This document shows, one piece after another, positions 51,452 through 59,935 of a stretch of 64,000 nucleotides of DNA. Positions within the stretch are counted from its first letter, which is position 1, and each line of letters opens with the position of its first letter. The notes under the pieces are model-generated. The model ran no database searches and was not told the DNA's origin. It saw nothing but the letters and a program-made list of their open reading frames with translations. Source of the stretch: Mucilaginibacter pallidiroseus (GTDB lineage: Bacteria; Bacteroidota; Bacteroidia; Sphingobacteriales; Sphingobacteriaceae); the NCBI RefSeq assembly GCF_007846085.1, contig NZ_VOEJ01000006.1:62001-126000 (forward strand), written 5' to 3'. The position numbers were made by a program, and so were the translations under genes.

Positions 51452-51970
51452 ATGAATTTACAGGGAATTGTTGCCGTATCGGGCAAGGCGGGCTTGTGGA
51501 AAGCTTTGGCTCAAAATAAAACAGGTTATGTTTTAGAAAGCCTTGACGAGCAAAAAACCAAACTGATTGCCAACTTATCGACAGCTAAACTTGCCGCTTT
51601 AAGCGAGATAACCATTTTTGGTTTTGACCAGGATATTAAACTGATTGACATTTTCGAGAAAATGAAATCGGTTGCTGCTATTCCAACCGTTAAAGACGAT
51701 GGTAAAAAGCTTCGCGAGTTTTTTTACGAAGTAGCACCAGATCACGAAGAGGAAAAGGTGTATGCATCTGATATTAAAAAAATCATCACCTGGTATAACA
51801 TCATCAAGGATCAGCCTTTGTTTAACGAGGCTGACCCAACTGCTGCTCCTGTAGCCGAAGCTGCACCCGCTGCTGCAGATGAACCTGTAAAGGAAGAAGC
51901 CGCTGCTGCCGAACCGGCAGCCGAAGCGCCGAAGCCAAAAGCAAAAAAGACACCTGCTAAAAAAGCATAA
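51452..51970 (+). CDS. DUF5606 domain protein
   Basis: A 172-residue protein. Residues 1-130 match DUF5606 ('MNLQGIVAVSGKAGLWKALA' start, 'FGFDQDIKLIDIFEKM' and 'EEEKVYASDIKKIITWYNII'). The final 40 residues are an Ala/Pro/Lys-rich tail ending 'AKKTPAKKA', a low-complexity nucleic-acid-binding style end. Function unknown; the family is typical of Bacteroidota. It ends at the terminator 51991-52021. Confidence 0.88.
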   Translation: MNLQGIVAVSGKAGLWKALAQNKTGYVLESLDEQKTKLIANLSTAKLAALSEITIFGFDQDIKLIDIFEKMKSVAAIPTVKDDGKKLREFFYEVAPDHEEEKVYASDIKKIITWYNIIKDQPLFNEADPTAAPVAEAAPAAADEPVKEEAAAAEPAAEAPKPKAKKTPAKKA

Positions 51971-51990
51971 GTTATTTTTATTTCATAAAC

Positions 51991-52025
51991 AAAGCCCCGA
52001 TAGTTTTGCTATCGGGGCTTTGTTG
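51991..52025. terminator. Terminator after the DUF5606 gene
   Basis: AAAGCCCCGATAG and CTATCGGGGCTTT flank TTTTG, followed by TGTTG. A 13-bp stem makes a strong signal although the T-run is short. Confidence 0.85.
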
Positions 52026-52058
52026 TTTAAAATCATTTGGAAGCTTATACTTATAAAA

Positions 52059-52137
52059 GGTCATCCTGAACTTGTTTCAGGATCCCACCAGATGGCTTCG
52101 ATAAGCGAGAGAGATGCCGAATAAATTCGGCATGACC
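52059..52137. repeat. REP-like element with nested hairpins (GGTCATCCTGAAC type)
   Basis: Outer arms GGTCAT and ATGACC enclose two inner hairpins: TCCTGAA/TTCAGGA and ATGCCGAA/TTCGGCAT. It resembles the 'GTCATCCTGAACTTGTTTCA' dispersed repeat widely seen in bacteria. Confidence 0.7.
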
Positions 52138-52183
52138 GGGTTTAAATTAATAGTGTTAATTCTTTAATTCAATAAAATCAAGT

Positions 52184-52597
52184 TCACACAGCATCTATGG
52201 CATCGTAAACAATAACCTTTTCCCAAAGATGGCTGCAGTCTTTTATAAATTGTTGGTGAATGGGATGGCTTTGGTAGGTGGCCTGGCCTTCAAGGTTCTC
52301 GAAAAACATCAGCTCAGATACAGCCCAGCTATTGTCTACCACGTCGCGCTTTTCGGTACTGGCTACTACGCCTATGCGGAGTTCTTTAATCGTATCTATC
52401 TTTTTAAGTGTTTTTAATCCCTCAATGATCCTGTCGCGGTCGGCAACCGAACCGGGATTTTTAAGCCAGAAGAATACGTGATGTACTATCGGGTATTTGC
52501 TTTTTTCCATAGGTAGGTTGGTTGCTGATGCAGCCACGGTACCTGCTGCTACAGTAGCTGCTGTTGCTATAAATTTACGACGGTTGGTTGTGCTCAT
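52184..52597 (-). CDS. Dabb-family protein with Tat-like signal
   Basis: A 137-residue protein. The twin-arginine type N-terminus 'TTNRRKFIATAATVAAGTVA' directs export of a folded protein. The remaining 100 residues are a stress-responsive alpha/beta barrel (Dabb) domain with 'VHHVFFWLKNPG' at the start and 'YQSHPIHQQFIKDCSHLWEK' near the end. Function unknown; some Dabb proteins are dimeric enzymes acting on small ring compounds. Confidence 0.85.
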   Translation of the reverse strand: MSTTNRRKFIATAATVAAGTVAASATNLPMEKSKYPIVHHVFFWLKNPGSVADRDRIIEGLKTLKKIDTIKELRIGVVASTEKRDVVDNSWAVSELMFFENLEGQATYQSHPIHQQFIKDCSHLWEKVIVYDAIDAV

Positions 52598-52634
52598 AAA
52601 TATCAGTTTAACGGCTTCAAGATAATGAAATCAT

Positions 52635-53549
52635 CTAACAATCGGGCTGCTCACATTTCTCATTCGAAAACTCGGGTTCAAAGGTGCTGTGGCTTATAGA
52701 TAAATGCTCCAGCCTGTGGCGCAGATCGTGCTTGATATCGTTAAAGCTATTCATGTATTCGGGGTTAACCACCAAATGGGCAGTCAAAGCATTTTCTGTA
52801 GTGCTCAGGGCCCAAACATGCATGTGGTGAACATCTACCACGCCCTTGGCTTTTAGCAATTCGGATTTAATTTCTTTCAGGTCAATATCTTTCGGTACCC
52901 CATCCATCTCCAGGCGTAGGCTATCAACCAATAAGTTCCATGTGCCGGTAAGTATTACTATACCGATGATAATACTCACGGCGCTATCTATCCAGGCGAG
53001 GCCGGTAAAATAAATAATTACACCTGATATCACTACGCCTAACGATACAATAGCATCCACCGCCATATGCAAATAGGCTCCCTTAACATTTAGGTCGGTG
53101 TCCTTGTCTTTCATAAACAGCCAGGCTGTAAATGCATTTATCAGTATGCCAATAAAAGCTACCCAGGCAACGGTGCCCCCGGCAATAGGCTCGGGGTGGA
53201 TAAAGCGCATAACGGCCTCGTAAATAATGAAGCCCACGGCTACCACCAATATCACAGCGTTAAAAAAGGATACGATGATAGTTGAGCGCTTATACCCGTA
53301 AGTGTAGTTACGGTTAGATTTTGCTTTGGCCAGCTTAAAGGCTAACAGTGCCAGCGCTAATGAGGCTACGTCGCTCAGGTTGTGCCCGGCATCGGTCAGC
53401 AATGATAATGAACCGCTTATAAAACCTGCTATAGCCTCCATGATGACGAATGCCGAGTTGAGTACAATGCCAACTATAAAGGCCGTATTAAGATGATCTA
53501 TTTTAGGTGCGTGATCGTGATGGTGGCCCGCGTGATCGTGACTATGCAT
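52635..53549 (-). CDS. Cation diffusion facilitator family metal transporter
   Basis: A 304-residue transporter. The N-terminus is His-rich ('HSHDHAGHHHDHAPKIDHL'). Six helices follow, with the metal-binding 'LLTDAGHNLSDV' and 'HMAVDAIVSLGVV' pairs, and the cytoplasmic ferredoxin-like domain has 'VHHMHVWAL'. The C-terminus carries a 'CEQPDC' motif. It exports zinc or similar divalent ions against protons. Stands alone, divergent from no close gene. Confidence 0.94.
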   Translation of the reverse strand: MHSHDHAGHHHDHAPKIDHLNTAFIVGIVLNSAFVIMEAIAGFISGSLSLLTDAGHNLSDVASLALALLAFKLAKAKSNRNYTYGYKRSTIIVSFFNAVILVVAVGFIIYEAVMRFIHPEPIAGGTVAWVAFIGILINAFTAWLFMKDKDTDLNVKGAYLHMAVDAIVSLGVVISGVIIYFTGLAWIDSAVSIIIGIVILTGTWNLLVDSLRLEMDGVPKDIDLKEIKSELLKAKGVVDVHHMHVWALSTTENALTAHLVVNPEYMNSFNDIKHDLRHRLEHLSISHSTFEPEFSNEKCEQPDC

Positions 53550-53706
53550 ATGCTGGTGTACAAACTTGATTATATGTAAATGTGCAAATAAATGCGTTAT
53601 AATGATAACTGGGAAAGCAGCTTAAGGTTTGTTCTTCCTTAATCATGTAAATCCAATATCATTCAGAAACTTTGACAATCTCAAAAATCCGCTTAATCGC
53701 GGTCAT

Positions 53707-54180
53707 TTATTGATGGTGATAAGGCTCACCCTTGATGATACTATAGGCACGGTAAAGCTGCTCTACAAAAAACAGGCGTACCATTTGGTGTGAAAATGTC
53801 ATTCGGCTAAGGGAGATCTTGTCGTTTGCACGCGCGTAAACCGATTGGTCGAACCCGTAAGGGCCACCCACCACGAAGATTAAATTGGCTGATGATGTTA
53901 CCGAGCGTTTGTTGATGTAGTTGGCAAACTGTACGGAGGTAAATTCCAGGCCATTTTCATCAAGCAATATGAGGTGATCCTGACTGGTAACCTTTTTTAG
54001 AATCAGTTCTGCCTCTTTGCTTTTCTGCTGTTCTTCGGTTAGGGCCTTGGTGTTTTTAAGCTCGGGGATGTCAACAAGTTCAAGCCTGGTATAATGTTTA
54101 AGGCGCTTTACATATTTTTCGATACCTTCTTTTAAATAAGCATCTTCTGTTTTGCCAACCGTAATAAAAGTAATCTTCAT
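53707..54180 (-). CDS. rlmH: 23S rRNA (pseudouridine1915-N3)-methyltransferase
   Basis: A 157-residue SPOUT methyltransferase. 'LLDENGLEFTSVQFANYI', 'VGGPYGFD' and 'LSRMTFSHQMVRLFFVEQLY' followed by 'RAYSIIKGEPYHHQ' are the full RlmH signature. It methylates pseudouridine 1915 in helix 69 of 23S rRNA on assembled ribosomes. Length is exact for the family. Confidence 0.97.
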   Translation of the reverse strand: MKITFITVGKTEDAYLKEGIEKYVKRLKHYTRLELVDIPELKNTKALTEEQQKSKEAELILKKVTSQDHLILLDENGLEFTSVQFANYINKRSVTSSANLIFVVGGPYGFDQSVYARANDKISLSRMTFSHQMVRLFFVEQLYRAYSIIKGEPYHHQ

Positions 54181-54266
54181 GTACCTGCCTTAAAATATGC
54201 GCCGAAATTTGCGGTTATTATTGTAACATTGAGGCTGCAAATTTACCTATAAAGCCGCAAAACCTT

Positions 54267-56072
54267 ATGGATAGCTCAATAATAAATAACTACACCCAAG
54301 CTGCAAACGCGGCCGCGCTGCAGGCCGATAAATACCGTAAGCAAGCCAATACTTATTCGCTTTTGCGCCTGGGCATTTTTGCGCTGATGGTGTTTGCCGT
54401 TTACCTTACCGTTACCAATGATGATTTTACCATAATGGCGGTAGCTTTTATTGTATTACTGGCGGGCTTCGCTTGGTTGGTATCAAAACAGGCAGCATTT
54501 GAACGCCAGCGCGACTACTACCTCAACCTGCAACGCATCAACGAAAACGAGATTACCAGCCTGCAAACAAGCGATAACATTTACAGCAATGGCCAGCAGT
54601 TTGCCAACGATAAGCACTTATACACTTCCGATTTGGATATTTTTGGTAATGCTTCGCTCTATCAACTCATCAACAGGGCGGCGACTACCGCCGGCAATTT
54701 TAAACTGGCTGCCTGGCTTGATGCACCGGCAAGTAAGGATGTGGTTTTACAAAGGCAGGACGCTGTAAAGGAAATTGCAGCTAAAAACGAGTGGAAAAAA
54801 GAACTGCAAACGCTTTTACTTTTCGCTAAAAACGATGACCCGAACCGACTGATAAACCTGTTTAAGTTTTTGAAGATGCCGCTTAATTTTCCCGGTGAGC
54901 GGGCGTTAGGCACTTATGCAAAGGTTGCGCCTTATTTGTTGGTATTGGCTATAGTGGGAGCGTTGTTTTTGCCGCTGGTAAAGTCCGTGGCTATACTTAT
55001 TGCACTTGTCAATCTTGGTATTGTTGCAAGCAAAGGTACCCATATTAAAAAGGCCGACATGGTTGCCGACAAAATAGGCACTATGCTGGGCAATTATGCA
55101 GGAGTTTTCAATAAGATTGAAAGTGAGCCCTGGCAGTCTGCTTATAACAATGCACTTGCCCAAAAACTGAAAGATGATGATACCTCGGCCAAAATTAAGG
55201 AGCTATCGGGCTTAATTAGTAAGCTAAATTATCATCTAAATATAATTGTTGGTGTAGTGCTTAACGCCACCATGCTTTGGGATATCAGGCAAATCATCGC
55301 TATTGAGAACTGGAAACGCAACAACCAGCAGAATATTGAACACGCGTTTGACGTGATTGCCGACTTTGAAGCCATCATTAGCATCGCAACAACAAATATC
55401 AACTATCCTGAATGGGTAACACCGGTAATAGCCGATACAGAAGGGTACACGCTAAAGGCAAAGAATATTGCTCATCCGCTTATCCGCACGGGTAACCGGG
55501 TTGATAACGACTACGACTTGAATAACACGTTTGGCATCGATATTATAACGGGTTCCAACATGGCGGGTAAAAGCACCTTCTTACGTACCATAGGCATCAA
55601 TTCGGTGCTGGCGCTTGCCGGGGCAAATGTTTGTGCATCGGTTATGGAAGTATCCGTGATTACTATCGTGTCATACATGCGCATCAAAGATTCGCTCAAC
55701 GAAAGCACGTCAACCTTTAAGGCCGAGCTTGACAGGTTGCAGATGTTGCTTGCGGCGGTTGATAATGAACACCGTGTGTTCTTTTTGATTGATGAAATGC
55801 TGCGCGGCACCAACTCGGTCGATAAATATCTTGGCTCAAAAGCAGTGATTGAGCAGCTGATAGCTAAAAAAGGCGTGGGTATGGTGGCCACTCACGATTT
55901 ACAAATTGCCCGCCTGGAAGACAAGTACCCGGGATATGTACGCAATTACTATTTTGACATCCGGGTAGAAAACGACGAAATGCTTTTTGATTATAAACTT
56001 AAGCACGGCGAGTGCAAAACCTTTAACGCATCATTACTGCTTAAGCGGATTGGGATTGAGGTAGGGGAATAG
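54267..56072 (+). CDS. Membrane-anchored MutS-like ATPase
   Basis: A 601-residue protein. Two N-terminal membrane helices at about residues 31-70 ('LGIFALMVFAVYLTV', 'VAFIVLLAGFAWLVS') and another pair near 221-255 sit in the region where MutS has its lever domain. The C-terminal MutS domain V ATPase starts with the Walker A 'GSNMAGKSTFLRTIG' (about 428-442), then 'SMRIKDSLNESTSTF'-like signature ('RIKDSLNESTSTFKAEL') and Walker B 'FFLIDEMLRGTN'. It lacks the mismatch-recognition domain, so classical mismatch repair is unlikely. Confidence 0.85.
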   Translation: MDSSIINNYTQAANAAALQADKYRKQANTYSLLRLGIFALMVFAVYLTVTNDDFTIMAVAFIVLLAGFAWLVSKQAAFERQRDYYLNLQRINENEITSLQTSDNIYSNGQQFANDKHLYTSDLDIFGNASLYQLINRAATTAGNFKLAAWLDAPASKDVVLQRQDAVKEIAAKNEWKKELQTLLLFAKNDDPNRLINLFKFLKMPLNFPGERALGTYAKVAPYLLVLAIVGALFLPLVKSVAILIALVNLGIVASKGTHIKKADMVADKIGTMLGNYAGVFNKIESEPWQSAYNNALAQKLKDDDTSAKIKELSGLISKLNYHLNIIVGVVLNATMLWDIRQIIAIENWKRNNQQNIEHAFDVIADFEAIISIATTNINYPEWVTPVIADTEGYTLKAKNIAHPLIRTGNRVDNDYDLNNTFGIDIITGSNMAGKSTFLRTIGINSVLALAGANVCASVMEVSVITIVSYMRIKDSLNESTSTFKAELDRLQMLLAAVDNEHRVFFLIDEMLRGTNSVDKYLGSKAVIEQLIAKKGVGMVATHDLQIARLEDKYPGYVRNYYFDIRVENDEMLFDYKLKHGECKTFNASLLLKRIGIEVGE

Positions 56073-56190
56073 ATTTCAGATATGCAGATCCCAGATTTGC
56101 AAATTTAAAGTGTGCTGGTCTTAGATATGAAGCTATGTTTTCTATAAGGTATGTAGATACGAAAGCATGACTTTTTATAGAAGCCATTAA

Positions 56191-56230
56191 AAAACGAAGC
56201 ACCGGCAGATTAACTCTGCCGGTGCTTTTT
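56191..56230. terminator. Bidirectional terminator between the MutS-like and OMP receptor genes
   Basis: AGCACCGGCAGA and TCTGCCGGTGCT flank TTAAC. T-runs follow on both strands. Confidence 0.9.
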
Positions 56231-56251
56231 ATATTATAGTACTATGTATTA

Positions 56252-58789
56252 TTAGCGTTGTTGTGCACCGCCGCCGCCTACGCCGCTTTGGTCGCCGCCT
56301 TGTACCTGATCGTCATTGTTAACGCCTTTTTTCTTCTGCATTGGGTTGCTGAAGCTGATTTTACCAAAGCTGTAGCTAAACGTGATACCGAACGACTGGA
56401 ACGGAATACGTGAGTTAAAGCTTTGCGTAAAGCCAGGGCTTGAGATATCCTGTTTAAATGATTTGTTAACCGCAAATGGCTGTACGGCATTGAAGCCAAT
56501 TGATGCTTTCTTATCAGCAAATTGCTTTTTAAGACCGAAAGCGTAAATACCAAACGCAGGGCTTGTTCCTTGTATAGTGCGGCGCTGTGAGTTGTTGAAC
56601 GCAAAAGCCTCAAAGATGAAGTTTTTAGGCAAATTCAATGTTGCGCTACCAAACATGGTGCTCATTACCCTGGTTTTTAATGCATCCTGGTTAATAAACC
56701 CTGCGTATGCAGCATAAACAGTAGGGTTATACGTAAACACGTTGATGTTTGCACGGATAGTCAACGGCTTTATTGGGTTTATTGATCCGAAGAAGCTTGC
56801 ACCCATTGAGTTGTTTTCTGCAACGTTGTTTTGTACCGTACGGTTAATTACAACACCGTTATCATTAACAGGGCTGGCAATACCTTCGATAAGGTTACCT
56901 GTGTGTTTGTAATAAACCGAGAAGTTAACTACCGATGATTTAATAAATGCATTATAATTCAACTCAACGGTTTGTGAAATTTCCGGCGCAAGGTTAGGGT
57001 TACCTACGCTTTGGCTTTGCTGGTTAGCACGGTTAATAAAAGGGTTTAATACCTGCAAGCTAGGGCGCTGTATACGTTTAGCGTATGACAACTTAAGTGT
57101 ATTTGAACCTATTACCTTTTGTAAAGTTAAGCTTGGTACAAAAGTATTATAGCTTGCTGTAAAAGGCTGCAAAGTTTGTGAATTGCTTCCGTTTGCATAA
57201 GGTGCCTGCGGGTCGCCCTCAATCTGTGTATTCTCTAAACGCGCACCTGCCAATACCGAGTAATTTTTAGGCAGTGTGATGGTAAACACACCATAGCCTG
57301 CATATACGTTCTGGGTATAATCGTACAGGTTCGAGTTTTCTGTGTCTAGTACCGGGTTGTTACCGTCAGAGTTTACAGTGTATATATCATAAGAGCTATT
57401 GATACGGCGCTGGATAGTTTTACCACCTGCTTCTAATTTAAATACTTTGTTAATTGGCAAAGTATAATCGGCCTGTGCAGTGTACTCGTTGTTTTTACCA
57501 TTGTTGTTTGCCTTTTGGCTGTTGTACAAAGCCGTAAACAAGTTGGTATAATCTGTTTTGATATCGCTGTGGCTCCACTGGCCTGATACCACGATTTCGT
57601 GACCCTGTTTTTTAAACTTGTGGGTGTAATCGATATTCCAGTCAAAACCGCTGAACTTGTTTTTGTTTGAGCTGCGGCCAGTATAATTTAAGTTGTTAGC
57701 ACTGTTAAGCAAATCTTCAAACCTGTATGTACCGCCGCCGTTGGTGTTAAATCCACCATCGTTTACGGCAATTGTACTGTTAATGCTATTAAAACCATTA
57801 AACTCGTAACCAGCCGTTACCGATCCGCGGATACCGTGACGTTTTACCTCGCTGCTAAGGCTGTTTGTGTTACGTTGGTTAACGCCGTTTGCATTAAGTG
57901 TCTGGTTGAAATCGGTATATGATGTTTGAGGCCAGCCTGCATTACCACCAATATTGGTTGAAAAATTAAAACGGTTTTTGTTATAGTTGAAGTTGATGTT
58001 ACCGTTATTTTGACGGGTACCTACACCACCGCTCACGCTACCGCTAATACCCGATGCATTTTTGGTTTTGGTAATGATATTGATGATACCGCCAGAGCCC
58101 TCTGCATCATATTTAGCAGATGGAGAAGTCAACACCTCGATGCTTTTGATCTGATCTGCAGGGATGGTTTTTAATACATCGCTTAAGCTGGCAGATGTAG
58201 CACCTGAAGGCCTGCCGTTAATCAAAACACGGACATTCTGGTCGCCGCGTAATGCCACGTTACCGTTCATGTCTACCGATACCAATGGCACTTTTTGCAA
58301 TACATCTGTTGCATTACCGCCAGCTGCTGTCAGGTCTTTTTCAGCATTGTAAACAATTTTATCTATTCTGTTTTCTACAAGTGCCTGCTGGCCAACTATC
58401 TGCACCTCCTTTAAAGCGCGTGCTGTTGGCGCAACAATAATGTTGCCCAAGCCTGCATCCGGTTTGGAAGCTGTTGTAGTAACCGGATCAATGTTTTTAG
58501 TTTGATAGCCGAGGAATGAAACAGCAACTTTGTAAGAACCTGCGCGGATGTTATCAAACTTAAAGTTTCCTTTTTCGTCGGTAAGTACACCGTTTATAGG
58601 TGTTTTGCCGCCGCTTTTAAATAAGCTAACGGTTGCATAGTCCACAGGTTTTTTGGTAAGCGAATCTATCACCGTACCCGATATCCTGCCTACCACGCTT
58701 GAGCCCGCGCCGCCGCCGCCAACAGGAAACTGAGCCCTGGCTGTTAATGCTGCGCAAAACATTATGGTTAATAGTAGTATTCGTTTCAT
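56252..58789 (-). CDS. TonB-dependent receptor-like outer membrane beta-barrel protein
   Basis: An 845-residue outer-membrane protein. It has a signal peptide, then a CarboxypepD-regulatory-like domain (about 33-115, 'GRISGTVIDSLTKKPVDYAT'). A plug domain (about 130-245) contains 'VLINGRPSGATSASLSDVLK' and 'EGSGGIINIITK'. The rest is an OMP_b-brl_3 barrel ending in a Gly/Gln-rich tail ('GGDQSGVGGGGAQQR'). No SusD partner is adjacent, so it is not a typical Sus pair. The truncated gene at the window end is a paralogue. Confidence 0.9.
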   Translation of the reverse strand: MKRILLLTIMFCAALTARAQFPVGGGGAGSSVVGRISGTVIDSLTKKPVDYATVSLFKSGGKTPINGVLTDEKGNFKFDNIRAGSYKVAVSFLGYQTKNIDPVTTTASKPDAGLGNIIVAPTARALKEVQIVGQQALVENRIDKIVYNAEKDLTAAGGNATDVLQKVPLVSVDMNGNVALRGDQNVRVLINGRPSGATSASLSDVLKTIPADQIKSIEVLTSPSAKYDAEGSGGIINIITKTKNASGISGSVSGGVGTRQNNGNINFNYNKNRFNFSTNIGGNAGWPQTSYTDFNQTLNANGVNQRNTNSLSSEVKRHGIRGSVTAGYEFNGFNSINSTIAVNDGGFNTNGGGTYRFEDLLNSANNLNYTGRSSNKNKFSGFDWNIDYTHKFKKQGHEIVVSGQWSHSDIKTDYTNLFTALYNSQKANNNGKNNEYTAQADYTLPINKVFKLEAGGKTIQRRINSSYDIYTVNSDGNNPVLDTENSNLYDYTQNVYAGYGVFTITLPKNYSVLAGARLENTQIEGDPQAPYANGSNSQTLQPFTASYNTFVPSLTLQKVIGSNTLKLSYAKRIQRPSLQVLNPFINRANQQSQSVGNPNLAPEISQTVELNYNAFIKSSVVNFSVYYKHTGNLIEGIASPVNDNGVVINRTVQNNVAENNSMGASFFGSINPIKPLTIRANINVFTYNPTVYAAYAGFINQDALKTRVMSTMFGSATLNLPKNFIFEAFAFNNSQRRTIQGTSPAFGIYAFGLKKQFADKKASIGFNAVQPFAVNKSFKQDISSPGFTQSFNSRIPFQSFGITFSYSFGKISFSNPMQKKKGVNNDDQVQGGDQSGVGGGGAQQR

Positions 58790-58870
58790 ATAATTTGGTT
58801 GAATTTTGGAATTGGAGGCGAAAATGCTGAAAATGTTACAGGCAATTTTCGGTTAATTGTAATTATCTGA

Positions 58871-59854
58871 TTACTGTAATGTATATGTTACACTATGTGC
58901 CACATTTACACCATTATAAGAAGCTTTTTTTGAGAGCCTCATACATGGCCGCTCTATTAGCAAATAAAAAATATAGGCGAAAACAATACTAACAATTATA
59001 CCGCTTGTAAACGCAATGCCCTTACCTACAATTGTTTTAGGTAGATTTTGACCAAGGAGGACAACCAGCCTGCTACCTATGGCGTCATGAGTTAAGTATA
59101 AGGAGAATGAAATCCGGGCAAAGAAACTCACGGCCCTGTTTTGCTTTAAAGGGAGTACCAGGATCAGTAATGTTAGAACGCCTGCGGCGATTGGTAGCCA
59201 GTTGCCGGTAGCACACTGATAAACGAAAATTGGCAGTATTAACAGTGTGGTTAGCAACCCGGTAGTTTTTTGGGAATACCATCTGTAATAAAGCATGCCT
59301 AAAGCAAAAAATGAGAATACGCCGGAAATAGTACTTCCGGGTACGTCTATGGAGCAGGAGAGCAGCCATACTCCCATCACAAACCAAGTTCCCCACCTTC
59401 CATTAAACACCGGGAAAGCTAAGGCAATGAACAAGTAAAACTGAAATTCGATACCCAATGTCCAATAAACCGGGCTTAAATATGGTTTGCCGGTAAAGTT
59501 ATTGATATAGGCAAAATGACCGGCCACGTTAAGCCAATCCGGACTCGTGTAATCGTTAATAAATAATCTATTGAGTAATAAAATCAGAATAATGGATGCC
59601 ACGTACGGCGGCTCAATGCGGATTAGCCTTTTAATGATAAAAGTGCCGGCGTTGCGCCAGGTGTACCCATGGGGAATTGCCCAGCAAATAATAAAGCCTG
59701 ATAGTACAAAAAACATTTGTACACCAAGCCACCCGTACTTTAATACAGGTAATGCCTTTCCACCCAAATGAAACAATGCTACAGCGAGAGACGCTATTGC
59801 ACGCACGTAATCTACCTGTGGCAAGTGCTGTTTTAACGCAGGGGTGGTTGGCAT
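58871..59854 (-). CDS. Acyltransferase family 3 (OafA/NodX-type) membrane protein
   Basis: A 327-residue protein from the ATG at 59854; upstream in-frame codons run into the leuS terminator. About ten membrane helices. 'DYVRAIASLAVALFHLGG' and 'YGWLGVQMFFVLSGFIICWA' carry the conserved His and Gly-rich region, and 'RIEPPYVASIILILLL' the Arg motif. It O-acylates a cell-surface sugar such as lipopolysaccharide or peptidoglycan; acceptor not known. Confidence 0.88.
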   Translation of the reverse strand: MPTTPALKQHLPQVDYVRAIASLAVALFHLGGKALPVLKYGWLGVQMFFVLSGFIICWAIPHGYTWRNAGTFIIKRLIRIEPPYVASIILILLLNRLFINDYTSPDWLNVAGHFAYINNFTGKPYLSPVYWTLGIEFQFYLFIALAFPVFNGRWGTWFVMGVWLLSCSIDVPGSTISGVFSFFALGMLYYRWYSQKTTGLLTTLLILPIFVYQCATGNWLPIAAGVLTLLILVLPLKQNRAVSFFARISFSLYLTHDAIGSRLVVLLGQNLPKTIVGKGIAFTSGIIVSIVFAYIFYLLIERPCMRLSKKASYNGVNVAHSVTYTLQ

Positions 59855-59879
59855 GGCATTGTAAAGGTACGGTAAATAT

Positions 59880-59911
59880 AAAAAAGGCCGCCAGGCTAAA
59901 GCTTGGCGGCC
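59880..59911 (-). terminator. Terminator after leuS
   Basis: Arms GGCCGCCA and TGGCGGCC form a strong stem. On the minus strand the stem is followed by TTTTT, just after the leuS stop. The 3' A-run/T-run orientation fits the minus strand. Confidence 0.88.
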
Positions 59912-59935
59912 GGTAGAGTACAAAAGTTTTATTAA

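Noticed and set aside
54267-56072. Bona fide mismatch-repair MutS
   Set aside because: Lacks the N-terminal mismatch-binding domain, carries membrane helices and is only 601 residues.
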